Shown here one piece after another: positions 1 through 9,900 of a stretch of 64,000 nucleotides of DNA; the first letter of the stretch is position 1, and each line of letters begins with the position of its first letter. The translations under genes were made by a program, and so were the position numbers. The stretch comes from Prevotella sp. ne3005 (GTDB taxonomy: Bacteria; Bacteroidota; Bacteroidia; Bacteroidales; Bacteroidaceae): contig NZ_FOCK01000007.1 of assembly GCF_900110085.1 (NCBI RefSeq), positions 125,621-189,620 of the forward strand, written 5' to 3'. The notes under the pieces are model-generated. The model searched no databases. It worked only from the letters and a program-made list of their open reading frames with translations, and had not been told where the DNA came from.

Positions 1-1062
1 GCTGCAGGCACGGCCATGCGTTTTATGACAGCCTACCTCAGTGTGATGAGAGGCACCCATACCATCACCGGCACAGAGCGCATGAAACAACGGCCGATCG
101 GTATTCTGGTGGATGCACTCAGAAGTCTCGGAGCCGACATCGATTATGTAGGAGCCGAAGGCTATCCCCCACTCCGCATTACAGGAAAGACGCTCAAGGG
201 CGGCCTGCTGGCCATCCCAGGCAACGTGAGTTCACAGTATATCTCTGCCTTGCTGATGATAGGACCGATGCTCGAGGACGGACTGACACTCCAACTGACG
301 GGTGACATCATCTCACGACCCTACATCGATCTGACACTGTGGACGATGGGCGAGTTTGGTGCCGATGCAGAATGGACGTCGGCAGACACCATCACCGTCA
401 AGCACAAGCCCTATCAGGGGCGTGACTACTTTATCGAGAACGACTGGAGCGGAGCCAGCTACTGGTACGAGATGGTGGCCCTCAGCAAGAGTCGTGATGC
501 AGAGATCAGACTGACAGGACTGATGGACGGCTCAAAACAAGGCGACTCCGTGACACGATACATCTTTAGTCTGTTAGGCGTGAAGACCACCTTCCAGACC
601 AAGGAAGAGGGTGTTCCCCAGGCCGTCACCATCACCAAGAACGGCAGATGCGTGCCCCGTCTGGAGTACGACTTCGTAAACTCCCCCGATCTGGCACAGA
701 CCTTCGTGGTGACCTGTGCCGCAAAGGGCATCCCCTTCCACTTCAAAGGACTCTCTACCCTGAAGATCAAGGAAACCGACCGTATAGAAGCCCTGAAACG
801 GGAGATGCGGAAGCTTGGCTTCGTATTGCACGACGTCGACGACTGCGAGCTCTTTTGGGACGGAGAGCGTTGTGAGCCCTCCATGGAAGAGGGTATCGAC
901 ACCTACGACGACCATCGTATGGCATTGGCTTTTGCCCCTTATGCCCTGGTATGCGGAGGACTCAAGATCAACAATCCCCATGTGGTCACCAAATCCTATC
1001 CTCATTTCTGGGACGACCTGAAGCTAGCTGGATTTGATGTAGAAACAATCAACGAAGAATGA
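1..1062 (+). CDS. aroA: 3-phosphoshikimate 1-carboxyvinyltransferase (EPSP synthase), 5' end cut by window
   Basis: Transfers enolpyruvate from PEP to shikimate-3-phosphate in the shikimate pathway (cytoplasm). The reading frame is open from base 1 and begins inside the conserved AGTAMR loop (AAGTAMRF), so the true start lies upstream and roughly the first quarter of the protein is missing. The ATG at 16 is an internal Met, not the start. Later conserved stretches are KIKETDRIEAL and DTYDDHRMALAFAP, both typical of AroA C-terminal halves. The stop overlaps the next start by four bases (ATGA), so the small gene downstream is probably translationally coupled. Confidence 0.95.
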   Translation, partial: AAGTAMRFMTAYLSVMRGTHTITGTERMKQRPIGILVDALRSLGADIDYVGAEGYPPLRITGKTLKGGLLAIPGNVSSQYISALLMIGPMLEDGLTLQLTGDIISRPYIDLTLWTMGEFGADAEWTSADTITVKHKPYQGRDYFIENDWSGASYWYEMVALSKSRDAEIRLTGLMDGSKQGDSVTRYIFSLLGVKTTFQTKEEGVPQAVTITKNGRCVPRLEYDFVNSPDLAQTFVVTCAAKGIPFHFKGLSTLKIKETDRIEALKREMRKLGFVLHDVDDCELFWDGERCEPSMEEGIDTYDDHRMALAFAPYALVCGGLKINNPHVVTKSYPHFWDDLKLAGFDVETINEE

Positions 1063-1259
1063 GTTTTGCCATTGTCTGCATAGGAATGATTGTGGTACTG
1101 GGCATCGTGGCCGCAGTAGCCAATAGGTTTGATAAGGGTGACGACACCGTCAGACAAGGGCACGACTGTTCCACCTGTACAGAGGCAGAAGAGGGCAACT
1201 GCAAGATTCATTGTCTGATAGAAGAAAAGAAAAAGAAAGAACTGAAGGTTGAAACATAG
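1059..1259 (+). CDS. small single-span membrane protein with Cys cluster
   Basis: 66 residues. Residues 3-21 form one hydrophobic segment, followed by a short acidic/Cys region with C37-x2-C40-x7-C48-x3-C52 and a Lys-rich tail. The four cysteines could bind a metal or Fe-S centre on the cytoplasmic side, somewhat like FeoB-associated Cys-rich proteins, but this is a resemblance only. It overlaps aroA by four bases, and the following TPR gene overlaps its end by 11 bases, so it sits in a tight operon. The small size is compensated by the overlaps and coherent membrane topology, which make it a real gene. Confidence 0.7.
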   Translation: MSFAIVCIGMIVVLGIVAAVANRFDKGDDTVRQGHDCSTCTEAEEGNCKIHCLIEEKKKKELKVET

Positions 1260-4164
1260 GAAGTGGTACATAGGGCTGATAGCAGCAACCATCGCCTTGG
1301 CCATGGTGAGCTGCTCGACGCAGAAGAACACGGCGCAGTCACGCTGGTGGCACTCCTTCAATGCCCGCTATAATACCTATTTCAACGGTTCACAGGCCTT
1401 TATCGAGGGAAATCTCGAGAAAGAGAAAGGCAATAAGGACAACTACACCGAACTGATTCCCCTCTATACGGTTGGCAACAAACAGAGCCGGGATATAGGT
1501 AAGGGGCAGTTCGACCGTACCATCGAGAAATGCGAGAAAGCCATCCATCAACACAGTATCAAGGCCAAGCCCGAATGGAACAGCAGCAAGCGAAAGACTG
1601 CCAAAGACCGTGAGTGGCTGGGGCGCAGGGAGTATAACCCTTTTTTATGGAAAGCCTGGCTGCTACTGGGCAAGGCGCAGTTCCAGAAGGGAGCTTTCGA
1701 CGAGGCTGCAGCCACCTTCTCGTATATGAGCCGGCTCTACCATACGCAGCCATTGATGAATGGACTGGCAAGGGCCTGGCTTGCCAAATGCTATACGGAG
1801 TTGGGATGGAAATACGATGCTGAGGACGTGATCCGCAACATGAGCCGCGACTCCATGGACTTCCGGGCTGTGAAGGACTGGGACTATACCTATGCCAACT
1901 ACTACATCCGACTGGGTGACTACCAGAAAGCCATCCCCTATCTGAGAAAGGTCATCAAACATGAGCGTCGCAGCATCCAGCGAGCCAGAGAGTGGTTCCT
2001 GATGGGACAGATACAGAATCTTGTCGGCAACCGTGAGGAAGCCTATCGGGCTTTCGGGAAGGTGATAGGCTGTCATCCACCCTACGAACTGGAGTTCAAT
2101 GCCCGCATTGCCCAGACGGAAGTGGCTGCCAGCAGCGACAGCCGGCAGATGATCAGCAAACTCAGGCGTATGGCAGCCTCAGATAATAATGCAGAATATC
2201 TGGATCAGGTCTACTACGCCATCGGCAACATCCACATGACCCGTCGCGACACCACTGAGGCCATCAGAGCCTATGAGAAAGGCAACAGGCTCTCCACCAG
2301 AAACGGCATCGAGAAGGGTGTTCTACTGCTGACGTTAGGTAATATCTATTGGGAGAAGGAGCAGTTTGCCGATGCCCAGCGTTGTTATGGCGAAGCCATC
2401 GGCCTGCTCGACAAGGAGCGTCCCGACTACGAAGCGCTTTCCAACCGTTCCAAGATCCTCGACGAGCTGGTGCCCTACACCAACACCATCCACCTGCAAG
2501 ACTCACTTCTGGCACTCGCCACGATGCCCGAGGCAGAACGTAATAAAGCCATCGACCGGGTGATTGATGCCCTGAAGAAGAAAGAGAAGGAAGAGCGCGA
2601 TGCCCAGTTGGAGCAAGAGGCTGCCGCAGCTGCCAATGCCTCACAGGCAGCGAGGGCAGATAATAACAGGGCAGTGACACCCACTATGCCTTCGGCGGGC
2701 AACGGGCAATGGTATTTCTATAATCCCACAGCCGTCAGTCAGGGAAAGGCCACCTTCCAGCGCCAATGGGGCAAACGCGAGAATATCGACAACTGGCAAC
2801 GTATCAACCAGACCGTTATCAGTCTGAAGGGAGACACCCCTGAAGATCAGCAAGACCAAGAGGATCCGGAGACCGCCATGGATCAGGAACGCCCCCTCTC
2901 CCCAGCGGACTCCATCGCTGCCGATCCTCATGAGCGCGACTATTATCTGGCACAGATACCCTTCACTGCAGAACAGCAGGCAGAGTGTCACACGCTCCTC
3001 CAGGAAGCCCTGTTCCGCGCAGGCATCATCCTGAAAGACAAGATGGATCATCTGAGGCTCAGTGAGCAATACCTCCGTAGGTTGACAAGCGACTATCCCG
3101 GCTATGAGCATGCCGATGAAGCCTGGTATCATCTCTATCTGCTCTATCTGCGCCAGGGGAATCATCTCCAAGCCAACAACTGTATCAGTCACCTGAAGGC
3201 AGAGCATCCCGAGAGCGAATGGACTATCCTGTTGACAGACCCCTACTATGCAGAGAATGCCAAGTTTGGCGAGCACATCGAAGACTCGCTCTATTCAGCC
3301 ACTTATGAAGCCTTCAAGCAGGATCGTACAGATATGGTAAAAGCCAATGCCTCACTCTCTGCGAAGCGTTTCCCACAGGGTGCCAACCGTGCCAAGTTCC
3401 TCTTCATCGACGGCATGAGCCGACTCAACGACGGTGATGGTGACGGTTGTTTGGAACTGCTGCGGGAGGTGGTGGAGAAATATCCCGACAGCGAGGTCAG
3501 CCCGTTGGCTGGTATGATTATCAAAGGCGTTCAGGATGGCAGACGACTGCATGGCGGCAAATTTGACATCGGCGATGTATGGACCATGAGGGATATTACG
3601 CTGACACACGACTCCACCGTTGTAGACACTCTCAGCACCGAACGCAACCAGCAGTATCTCTTCCTGCTCGTCTATGAGCCCGACTCCGTCAACGAAAACC
3701 AGTTGCTCTTCGAGATGGCACGCTATAACTTCACAAACTTCCTGGTGCGTAACTTCGAAATCCAGATTGATGAAGATAATGGTCTGCACCGGATGATCAT
3801 CAGCGGTTTCCTCAGTTTTGACGAGGCCATGCAATATGCGCGTCAGCTCTATGGCAACAACCAGATGAAAGAGAAGCTGGCATCCTGTCGGAGCCTCATC
3901 ATCAGTGAGGCCAACCTCCAGCTCATCGGCCGACAATTCAGCTACGACGAATATCAACAGTTCTATGAACAGGAGTTTGCCCCCATGCGCATCAGCAAAG
4001 AGCAGCTATTGCTCATTCCAGAGGACATGGAACAGCCCGACATCGAAGATACACTGGAGAATCCTGCAACCCCGGAAAATCCGGAAGAGACCATTCCTCC
4101 AGCACAACAACCCCGACAGAAACAACCTGTTAAGGATTTCGACTTCGGTGATGACTTTTGGTAA
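1249..4164 (+). CDS. TPR lipoprotein, PorW/SprE-like (type IX secretion)
   Basis: 971 residues. The N-terminus is a lipoprotein signal (hydrophobic stretch ending AMVSC, Cys at about residue 22), so the protein should be anchored in the outer membrane facing the periplasm. The RWWHSFNARYNTYFNG stretch just after the Cys and the many tetratricopeptide-like helices resemble SprE/PorW, the lipoprotein linked to the type IX secretion motor and ring. The C-terminal tail is Pro/Glu-rich. The start is a TTG at 1249 that overlaps the upstream gene; the next in-frame Met would destroy the signal peptide, which supports TTG. porX follows directly, which fits a secretion role. The family call rests on recalled motifs, not on an alignment. 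Confidence 0.65.
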   Translation: MKHRKWYIGLIAATIALAMVSCSTQKNTAQSRWWHSFNARYNTYFNGSQAFIEGNLEKEKGNKDNYTELIPLYTVGNKQSRDIGKGQFDRTIEKCEKAIHQHSIKAKPEWNSSKRKTAKDREWLGRREYNPFLWKAWLLLGKAQFQKGAFDEAAATFSYMSRLYHTQPLMNGLARAWLAKCYTELGWKYDAEDVIRNMSRDSMDFRAVKDWDYTYANYYIRLGDYQKAIPYLRKVIKHERRSIQRAREWFLMGQIQNLVGNREEAYRAFGKVIGCHPPYELEFNARIAQTEVAASSDSRQMISKLRRMAASDNNAEYLDQVYYAIGNIHMTRRDTTEAIRAYEKGNRLSTRNGIEKGVLLLTLGNIYWEKEQFADAQRCYGEAIGLLDKERPDYEALSNRSKILDELVPYTNTIHLQDSLLALATMPEAERNKAIDRVIDALKKKEKEERDAQLEQEAAAAANASQAARADNNRAVTPTMPSAGNGQWYFYNPTAVSQGKATFQRQWGKRENIDNWQRINQTVISLKGDTPEDQQDQEDPETAMDQERPLSPADSIAADPHERDYYLAQIPFTAEQQAECHTLLQEALFRAGIILKDKMDHLRLSEQYLRRLTSDYPGYEHADEAWYHLYLLYLRQGNHLQANNCISHLKAEHPESEWTILLTDPYYAENAKFGEHIEDSLYSATYEAFKQDRTDMVKANASLSAKRFPQGANRAKFLFIDGMSRLNDGDGDGCLELLREVVEKYPDSEVSPLAGMIIKGVQDGRRLHGGKFDIGDVWTMRDITLTHDSTVVDTLSTERNQQYLFLLVYEPDSVNENQLLFEMARYNFTNFLVRNFEIQIDEDNGLHRMIISGFLSFDEAMQYARQLYGNNQMKEKLASCRSLIISEANLQLIGRQFSYDEYQQFYEQEFAPMRISKEQLLLIPEDMEQPDIEDTLENPATPENPEETIPPAQQPRQKQPVKDFDFGDDFW

Positions 4165-4196
4165 AGGTAAAAAGGTAAAAAAGTAAAAAGGTAAAA
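4165..4196 (+). repeat. AT-rich heptamer spacer (GGTAAAA/GTAAAAA units)
   Basis: The whole gap between the TPR lipoprotein stop and the porX start consists of GGTAAAA and GTAAAAA units in tandem. Similar spacers recur at 5733-5768, 11464-11491, 22381-22404 and 36388-36405, always in the sense direction of the flanking genes. Confidence 0.8.
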
Positions 4197-5753
4197 ATGA
4201 CAAATGGATTATTATTGTGGGTAGACGATGAGATTGAGCAGCTGAAGGCACATATCCTCTTCCTCGAAAAAAAAGGCTATGAGGTGGAGACCGTCAGCAA
4301 CGGCACCGACGCCATTGATCTCTGTAAGGAGCGCAACTTCGACCTTGTGCTGCTCGATGAGCACATGCCTGGACTCAGTGGACTCGAAACACTTCAGAAG
4401 CTGAAGGAAATCCAGCCTTCGTTATCTATCGTCATGGTGACCAAGAGCGAAGAGGAGAACATCATGAACCAAGCCATTGGTCAGAAGATTGCCGACTACC
4501 TGATCAAACCCGTCAACCCCAATCAGATCCTGCTCACACTAAAGAAGAATATCCACCGTCGTGCCATAGAGACCGAAGTGACGCAGAGTCAGTACCAGCA
4601 GAACTTCCAGCAGATTGCCATGCAGATTCTGGACTGCAGAACCTGGCAGGACTGGGTCGATATCTATAAGCGACTCGTTCACTGGGAACTGGAACTGAGC
4701 GCCACCGACAGCAGTATGACCGAGATGCTGCAGATGCAGAAAGAGGATGCCAACAACGGCTTTGCCAAGTTTATCCGGAAGAACTATTTGGACTGGATCT
4801 CCCCCAATGGTGAGCGGCCTATCATGTCGCCCGACATCTTCAAGACCCATGTCTTTCCACGCCTCAATGCAGGTGAGAAAGTGTTCCTCGTCCTGCTCGA
4901 CAACTTCCGCTACGACCAGTGGCGCATGCTCGCCAAGGAAATCAGTGAACAGTTTGACATCGAAGAGAGCCTCTATTGCAGCATCCTGCCCACAGCCACC
5001 CAATATGCCCGCAATGCCATCTTCAGCGGACTGATGCCCAACAAGATTGCAGAGATGTTTCCCAACCTCTGGGTTGATGAGGACGAGGAAGAGGGCAAAA
5101 ACCTGAATGAGGCGCCCCTCATCCAGACACAACTGGAGCGCTATCGTCGGAAGAACACCTTCTCCTATCATAAGATCAACAGTCAGGAAGAGGCCGACAA
5201 ACTGCTCCAGCAACTCAACACGCTACAGAAGAACGACCTGAATGTGGTGGTGTTCAACTTCATCGACATGCTCAGTCATGCCCGCACCGAGTCGAAGATG
5301 GTGCGTGAACTCGCCAACAACGAGAGTGCCTATCGCAGCATCACCCTCTCCTGGTTCCGCCACACCGTCATCTCTGACTTCTTCAGGCAATTGGCAGAGA
5401 CCGACTACAAGGTGATTGTCACCACCGACCATGGCAGTATCCGTTGTACACAACCTGTCAAGATTATTGGCGACCGCAATACAAACACCAACCTGCGTTA
5501 CAAACTCGGCAAGAACCTGGGTTACGACGACAAGAACCTCTTCGTGATCAAAGAGCCTCAGAAAGCCATGCTCCCCTCACCCAACCTCTCGACGAGCTAT
5601 GTCTTTGCCACAGGCGACTCGTTCTTTGCCTACCCTAACAATTACAACTATTACGTATCCTACTATCGTGACACCTTCCAGCACGGAGGCATCTCGATGG
5701 AGGAAATGATCATACCACTCATTACTTTGGAGAGTAAAAAAGTAAAAAGGTAA
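4197..5753 (+). CDS. porX: PorX-type response regulator with PglZ/alkaline-phosphatase-like output domain
   Basis: 518 residues. Residues 5-120 form a receiver domain: acidic pocket D10/D11, phospho-acceptor D54 (VLLDEHMPG), T82 and K104-P105. A helical linker leads to a PglZ/alkaline-phosphatase-fold domain from about residue 225, with LVLLDNFRYD (D235, D240), the TATQYARNAIFSG loop (T266/T268 region) and later TTDHGS and QHGG metal-site stretches. This is the architecture of PorX, which controls the type IX secretion system and hydrolyses cyclic and linear oligoadenylate in studied homologues. It follows a PorW/SprE-like gene across a 32-base repeat spacer. The last few residues (SKKVKR) are encoded by the heptamer repeat that fills the next spacer. 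Confidence 0.9.
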   Translation: MTNGLLLWVDDEIEQLKAHILFLEKKGYEVETVSNGTDAIDLCKERNFDLVLLDEHMPGLSGLETLQKLKEIQPSLSIVMVTKSEEENIMNQAIGQKIADYLIKPVNPNQILLTLKKNIHRRAIETEVTQSQYQQNFQQIAMQILDCRTWQDWVDIYKRLVHWELELSATDSSMTEMLQMQKEDANNGFAKFIRKNYLDWISPNGERPIMSPDIFKTHVFPRLNAGEKVFLVLLDNFRYDQWRMLAKEISEQFDIEESLYCSILPTATQYARNAIFSGLMPNKIAEMFPNLWVDEDEEEGKNLNEAPLIQTQLERYRRKNTFSYHKINSQEEADKLLQQLNTLQKNDLNVVVFNFIDMLSHARTESKMVRELANNESAYRSITLSWFRHTVISDFFRQLAETDYKVIVTTDHGSIRCTQPVKIIGDRNTNTNLRYKLGKNLGYDDKNLFVIKEPQKAMLPSPNLSTSYVFATGDSFFAYPNNYNYYVSYYRDTFQHGGISMEEMIIPLITLESKKVKR

Positions 5754-5768
5754 AAAAGTAAAAAAGAT
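5733..5768 (+). repeat. AT-rich heptamer spacer overlapping porX 3' end
   Basis: Tandem GTAAAAA/GGTAAAA units begin inside the last codons of porX and fill the gap to tsaE. The porX C-terminal Lys/Val/Arg tail is therefore repeat-derived. Confidence 0.75.
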
Positions 5769-5770
5769 AT

Positions 5771-6178
5771 ATGGAAATCAAGATCAGCGATTTAGACCAC
5801 ATCCGGGAGACAGCCCGGGAGTTTATTGACAACATGGGCAACCGCAAGGTGTTTGCCTTCTATGGCAAGATGGGTGCAGGCAAGACCACCTTCATCAAAG
5901 CCGTCTGCGAAGAACTGGGTGTCGAGGATGTCATCACTTCCCCCACGTTCGCCATCATCAATGAATATAGCGGGAAAGACGACACCATCTACCATTTCGA
6001 CTTCTACCGCATCAAGAAGCTGGAAGAAGTCTATGACATGGGCTACGAGGACTACTTCTATAGCGGGGCGCTCTGTTTCATCGAGTGGCCGGAGCTCATA
6101 GAAGAGGTGCTGCCCGAGGATGCCGTCAAGGTGCAGATCATAGAAAAAGAGGACGGCACGCGCGCCGTCCTCTTCTAA
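5771..6178 (+). CDS. tsaE: tRNA t6A37 biosynthesis ATPase TsaE
   Basis: 135 residues, normal for the family. The Walker A motif is GKMGAGKTT (residues 32-40), followed by [10 protein letters not shown], the FDFYRI stretch and FIEWPE, all standard TsaE signatures. It works with TsaB and TsaD to make N6-threonylcarbamoyladenosine on ANN-decoding tRNAs. It is the last gene of the plus-strand run; its stop overlaps the stop of the convergent small gene by four bases. Confidence 0.95.
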   Translation: MEIKISDLDHIRETAREFIDNMGNRKVFAFYGKMGAGKTTFIKAVCEELGVEDVITSPTFAIINEYSGKDDTIYHFDFYRIKKLEEVYDMGYEDYFYSGALCFIEWPELIEEVLPEDAVKVQIIEKEDGTRAVLF

Positions 6179-6495
6179 AGGTTCTGTTCCTGATAGTCCA
6201 AATCGGCTTGGACGATAAAGAATACGTCCTGGGGGTCGAAAGTCCCGACATTGTCCTTCTTGGCCTGCTTGCATACATAGTCGGCCACTTTCTCCATGTC
6301 GATGTCCACTTCCTCGTCATCCCCCTCGAGAATGCCACTGGAGTAATAATAGTCCACAATCGCATCCATGATATAAAGGATGTCGCTGTCGCTAAAAAAC
6401 TCCTTCATGTCAGCAGGGATCTGCGAACGAATAAAAGCCAGTTCCTGCTGATTCTCCTCCTCATCCTGCCGGATCAGTTCATCAAGACTCGCCAT
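6175..6495 (-). CDS. small acidic conserved protein of unknown function
   Basis: 106 residues, strongly acidic, with no signal peptide, membrane segment or motif I can name. It begins three bases after the trxA stop, so it is the last gene of a dnaE-trxA run. Its end overlaps tsaE by four bases in convergent orientation. The close spacing and coherent composition argue that it is real. I do not recognise a function. Confidence 0.75.
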   Translation of the reverse strand: MASLDELIRQDEEENQQELAFIRSQIPADMKEFFSDSDILYIMDAIVDYYYSSGILEGDDEEVDIDMEKVADYVCKQAKKDNVGTFDPQDVFFIVQADLDYQEQNL

Positions 6496-6498
6496 AAC

Positions 6499-6813
6499 TT
6501 AAATCAGGGCTTTGATTTTCTCCTCAATCTTTTCCTTTGGCTGGGCACCGATGACCTTATCGACCACCTCGCCATTCTTAAAGAACAGGATGGTAGGGAT
6601 GTTACGGATACCGAATTCGCCGGTAAGATCCTCATTTTCCTCTACATCGCACTTGCCGATAACGACCTGACCTTCATACTTCTTTGCCATCTCTTCGATA
6701 ATGGGAGCCACCATACGGCAGGGACCACACCATGTAGCCCAGAAATCCACTACTAAAGGCAGATTGCCAGTCTTCAAACTCGCAAAGTTCTCACTTGTGA
6801 TTGTTACTTCCAT
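6499..6813 (-). CDS. trxA: thioredoxin
   Basis: 104 residues. The redox motif WCGPC (C29, C32) lies in VVDFWATWCGPCRMV, followed by the cis-Pro loop NIPTILFF; length and order match a classical cytoplasmic thioredoxin. The ATG at 6813 is chosen because upstream in-frame codons add about 47 residues unlike any thioredoxin and because AAGAGAAAAC lies just upstream. It sits 94 bases downstream of dnaE and three bases upstream of the small acidic gene. Confidence 0.96.
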   Translation of the reverse strand: MEVTITSENFASLKTGNLPLVVDFWATWCGPCRMVAPIIEEMAKKYEGQVVIGKCDVEENEDLTGEFGIRNIPTILFFKNGEVVDKVIGAQPKEKIEEKIKALI

Positions 6814-6907
6814 TGTTTTCTCTTTTTTTATTGAAGATTGAAGAGACTTCAACCTTCGGGTTAATACTATGTCGATAATCTCACTGCAAAAGTCGTGCCA
6901 ATAATCA

Positions 6908-9900
6908 TCAATTAATCTGATAGTCGAGCATCTCATGTTGCTCAATATAGTCAATCAGCTTATGCCGCACATCCACACCTTCGCCCTTACTCCTCAGCAA
7001 TACGTGGTTGTTGCCTCGTGAGTCACGCAACTGGAAGAAGAGCTTGGTCTTGCCTGGGTACTCGCTGATGATCTCACTCAGGTCGGCCACAATCTGTTCG
7101 TCCAGCATATCCGTAATCATGGAGATGGTGATGCGGTCGACAGCATTCTCCTTGACGGTCTGCATATACTCTACACTCTGCACTTTCAGTTCCTTGACGT
7201 TGCTGTTCTGGAATCGGGCACGCATCTTCGCCATCACATAAACGGCAAAGCCCTCCTGGAACATACCTCTCAAGTTGCCCCAGTCCTCACCAAACAGGGC
7301 AATCTCACCACTGCCTTCAAAATCCTCCAGGGTAACGAAACCACAGGGTTTTCCGTTCTTGGTAATCTTCTGACGCACAGCTGTCACGATACCGCCGATG
7401 ATGATATCCTCACGGTCTGACAACTGCTGAACATCTGCCAATTCGGCACACCTGGTGTTGCACAGGTTGTCCAAAATCAGTTTATACTCGTCCAGCGGAT
7501 GGGCTGAGAGATAGATTCCCACCAGCTCACGCTCCTTGTTCAGTCGTTCCAAATCGCTCCAGCGGGTCTCACTCTTAGGGATGGGAGGCGTCTGGACTTC
7601 CAGATCGTCGAAACCGCCGAAGAGCGAGTTCTGCGCCTGGGCCTTTTCTGCCTGATAGACCTGTCCATAGCGCACCAGCGTATCCAAGAACGGCTCTCCC
7701 TTCGAGTTCTCTGCAAAGAAATCCTCACGCCGGATGCCAAAGCTGTCAAATCCGCCACTGAGCGCCAGACTTTCAAAGGCCTTTCGGTTGACATTGGCCA
7801 GATTCACACGCTGGGCAAAGTCGAAGATATCCTTATAGGGCCCGCTCTTTTCACGTTCGGCGATGATGGCTTGTGCTGCCGATTCACCCATGCCCTTGAT
7901 GGCACCTAAGCCAAAACGGATCTCGCCATGATGGTTCACACCAAACTTCTCGTACGACTCATTCACATCAGGTCCCAGCGTGGCAATGCCCATCTGCTTA
8001 CACTCATCCATCAACTTCGTGATTTCCGTAATCTGGTCCCGACGGCGACTCATGATGGCCGCCATGAACTCTGCGGGATAGTTGGCCTTGAGATAGGCCG
8101 TCTGGTAGGCCACCCATGAGTAGCAGGCCGCATGCGACTTGTTGAAGGCGTAGGATGCAAACGCTTCCCAGTCGCCCCATATCTTGTCGAGAACCTTCGG
8201 ATCGTGCCCGTTCTTCACACCACCCTCAATGAACTTCGGCTTCATGGCGTCAACGATATCCTTTTTCTTCTTACCCATCGCCTTACGCAAAGCGTCACTC
8301 TCACCTCGGGTAAAGTCAGCCAACAGTCGTGACAGCAACATCACCTGCTCCTGATACACCGTGATGCCATAGGTATCCTTCAGGAACTTCTCCATCACAG
8401 GAATATCATAGGTGATGGGCTCGTCACCGTGTTTACGACGGATAAACTGGGGGATATAACCCATAGGACCCGGACGGTAGAGGGCGTTCATGGCGATGAG
8501 GTCCTCGAAGACGGTGGGCTTCAGCTCGCGCAAGTATTTACGCATACCATCCGACTCAAACTGGAAGGTACCGATGGTACGCCCCTGCTGGTAGAGTTCA
8601 AAGGTCTTGGGGTCGTCGATGGGAATCGTGTCGAGATCTACATCGATACCTCGTGTACGCTTGATATTGGCACAAGCCTCCTTCAACTCTGAGAGCGTCT
8701 TCAACCCCAGGAAGTCCATCTTAATCAGGCCAGTGGATTCAATCACGTGTCCGTCATACTGCGTACAGTTGGTCTTAGTACCCTTGAAATCCGGGTCGTC
8801 AGCCGTTGACACGGGCACATGGTCAGAGATCGGGTCTCGGCAGATGATGAAACCGCAGGCATGGATACCTGTACCGCGCACCGTACCCTCCAGCATCTTC
8901 GCATACTTGATGGTGTTTGCCAAGTGTATATCCGGCGAAGCCTCCGCTTCCCGCAATTCCGGCACGGCCTTGATGGCATTGGGAAGATTCATCTTCGGTG
9001 TCTTGCCATCTACATCAGGCAGACGGTCGGGAATGGCTTTACACAAAGCGTTCGACACCGCAATGGGCACCTTCTCTACGCGCGCCACGTCCTTGATGGA
9101 GTTTTTTGTGGCCATCGTGGCATAGGTGATGATATGGGCACAGTTCTCATGACCATACTTATCCATCACCCATTTCAGCACCTTACCTCGTCCGTCATCG
9201 TCGAAGTCGGTATCGATATCAGGCAGTGAGATACGGTCTGGGTTCAGGAAACGCTCAAACAGCAAGTCGTATTTCAGAGGGTCGATCTTGGTGATTCCCA
9301 GGCAATAGGCCACCACAGAACCAGCTGCCGAACCACGACCAGGGCCCACCATCACTCCCAGCTCATCGCGTGCAGAGTTGATGAAGTCCTGCACAATCAG
9401 GAAGTAGCCAGGGAAACCCATCGTCTTCATGATATGCAACTCAAACTTCACGCGGTCGGCCACATCCTGAGGTATCGGGTCGCCATAGCGTTTCTTCGCT
9501 CCCGCATACGCCAACTCTGCCAGATAGTCAGCCTCAAACTTGATGCGGTAGATCTTATCGTAGCCACCCAGTTTCTTGATTTTCTTCTCACCATCCTCTG
9601 GCGACAACGGGTTCTCGCCGTTCTCATCAGTGGTGAACTCGTCGTAGAGCTGCTGTTCGGTGAACTTCTGGCGCCATTCCTCCTCCGTACCGAAACTCTC
9701 GGGGATGGGGAAAAACGGCATGATGGGGTCGGCATCCAGACTGTAGGTCTCCACCTTATCTAATATCTCTACGGTGTTCGCCATCGCCTCAGGCACGTCG
9801 CTGAAGATGTCGTTCATCTCCTGACGGGTCTTAAACCACTCTTGTTTCGAATAGAGCATACGCGTGGGGTCGTCAAGGTCCTTGCCTGTAGAGAGACACA

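Noticed and set aside
6085..6756. 223-codon plus-strand frame across the small acidic gene and trxA
   Set aside because: Starts inside tsaE and runs antisense to trxA, whose WCGPC motif is unambiguous.
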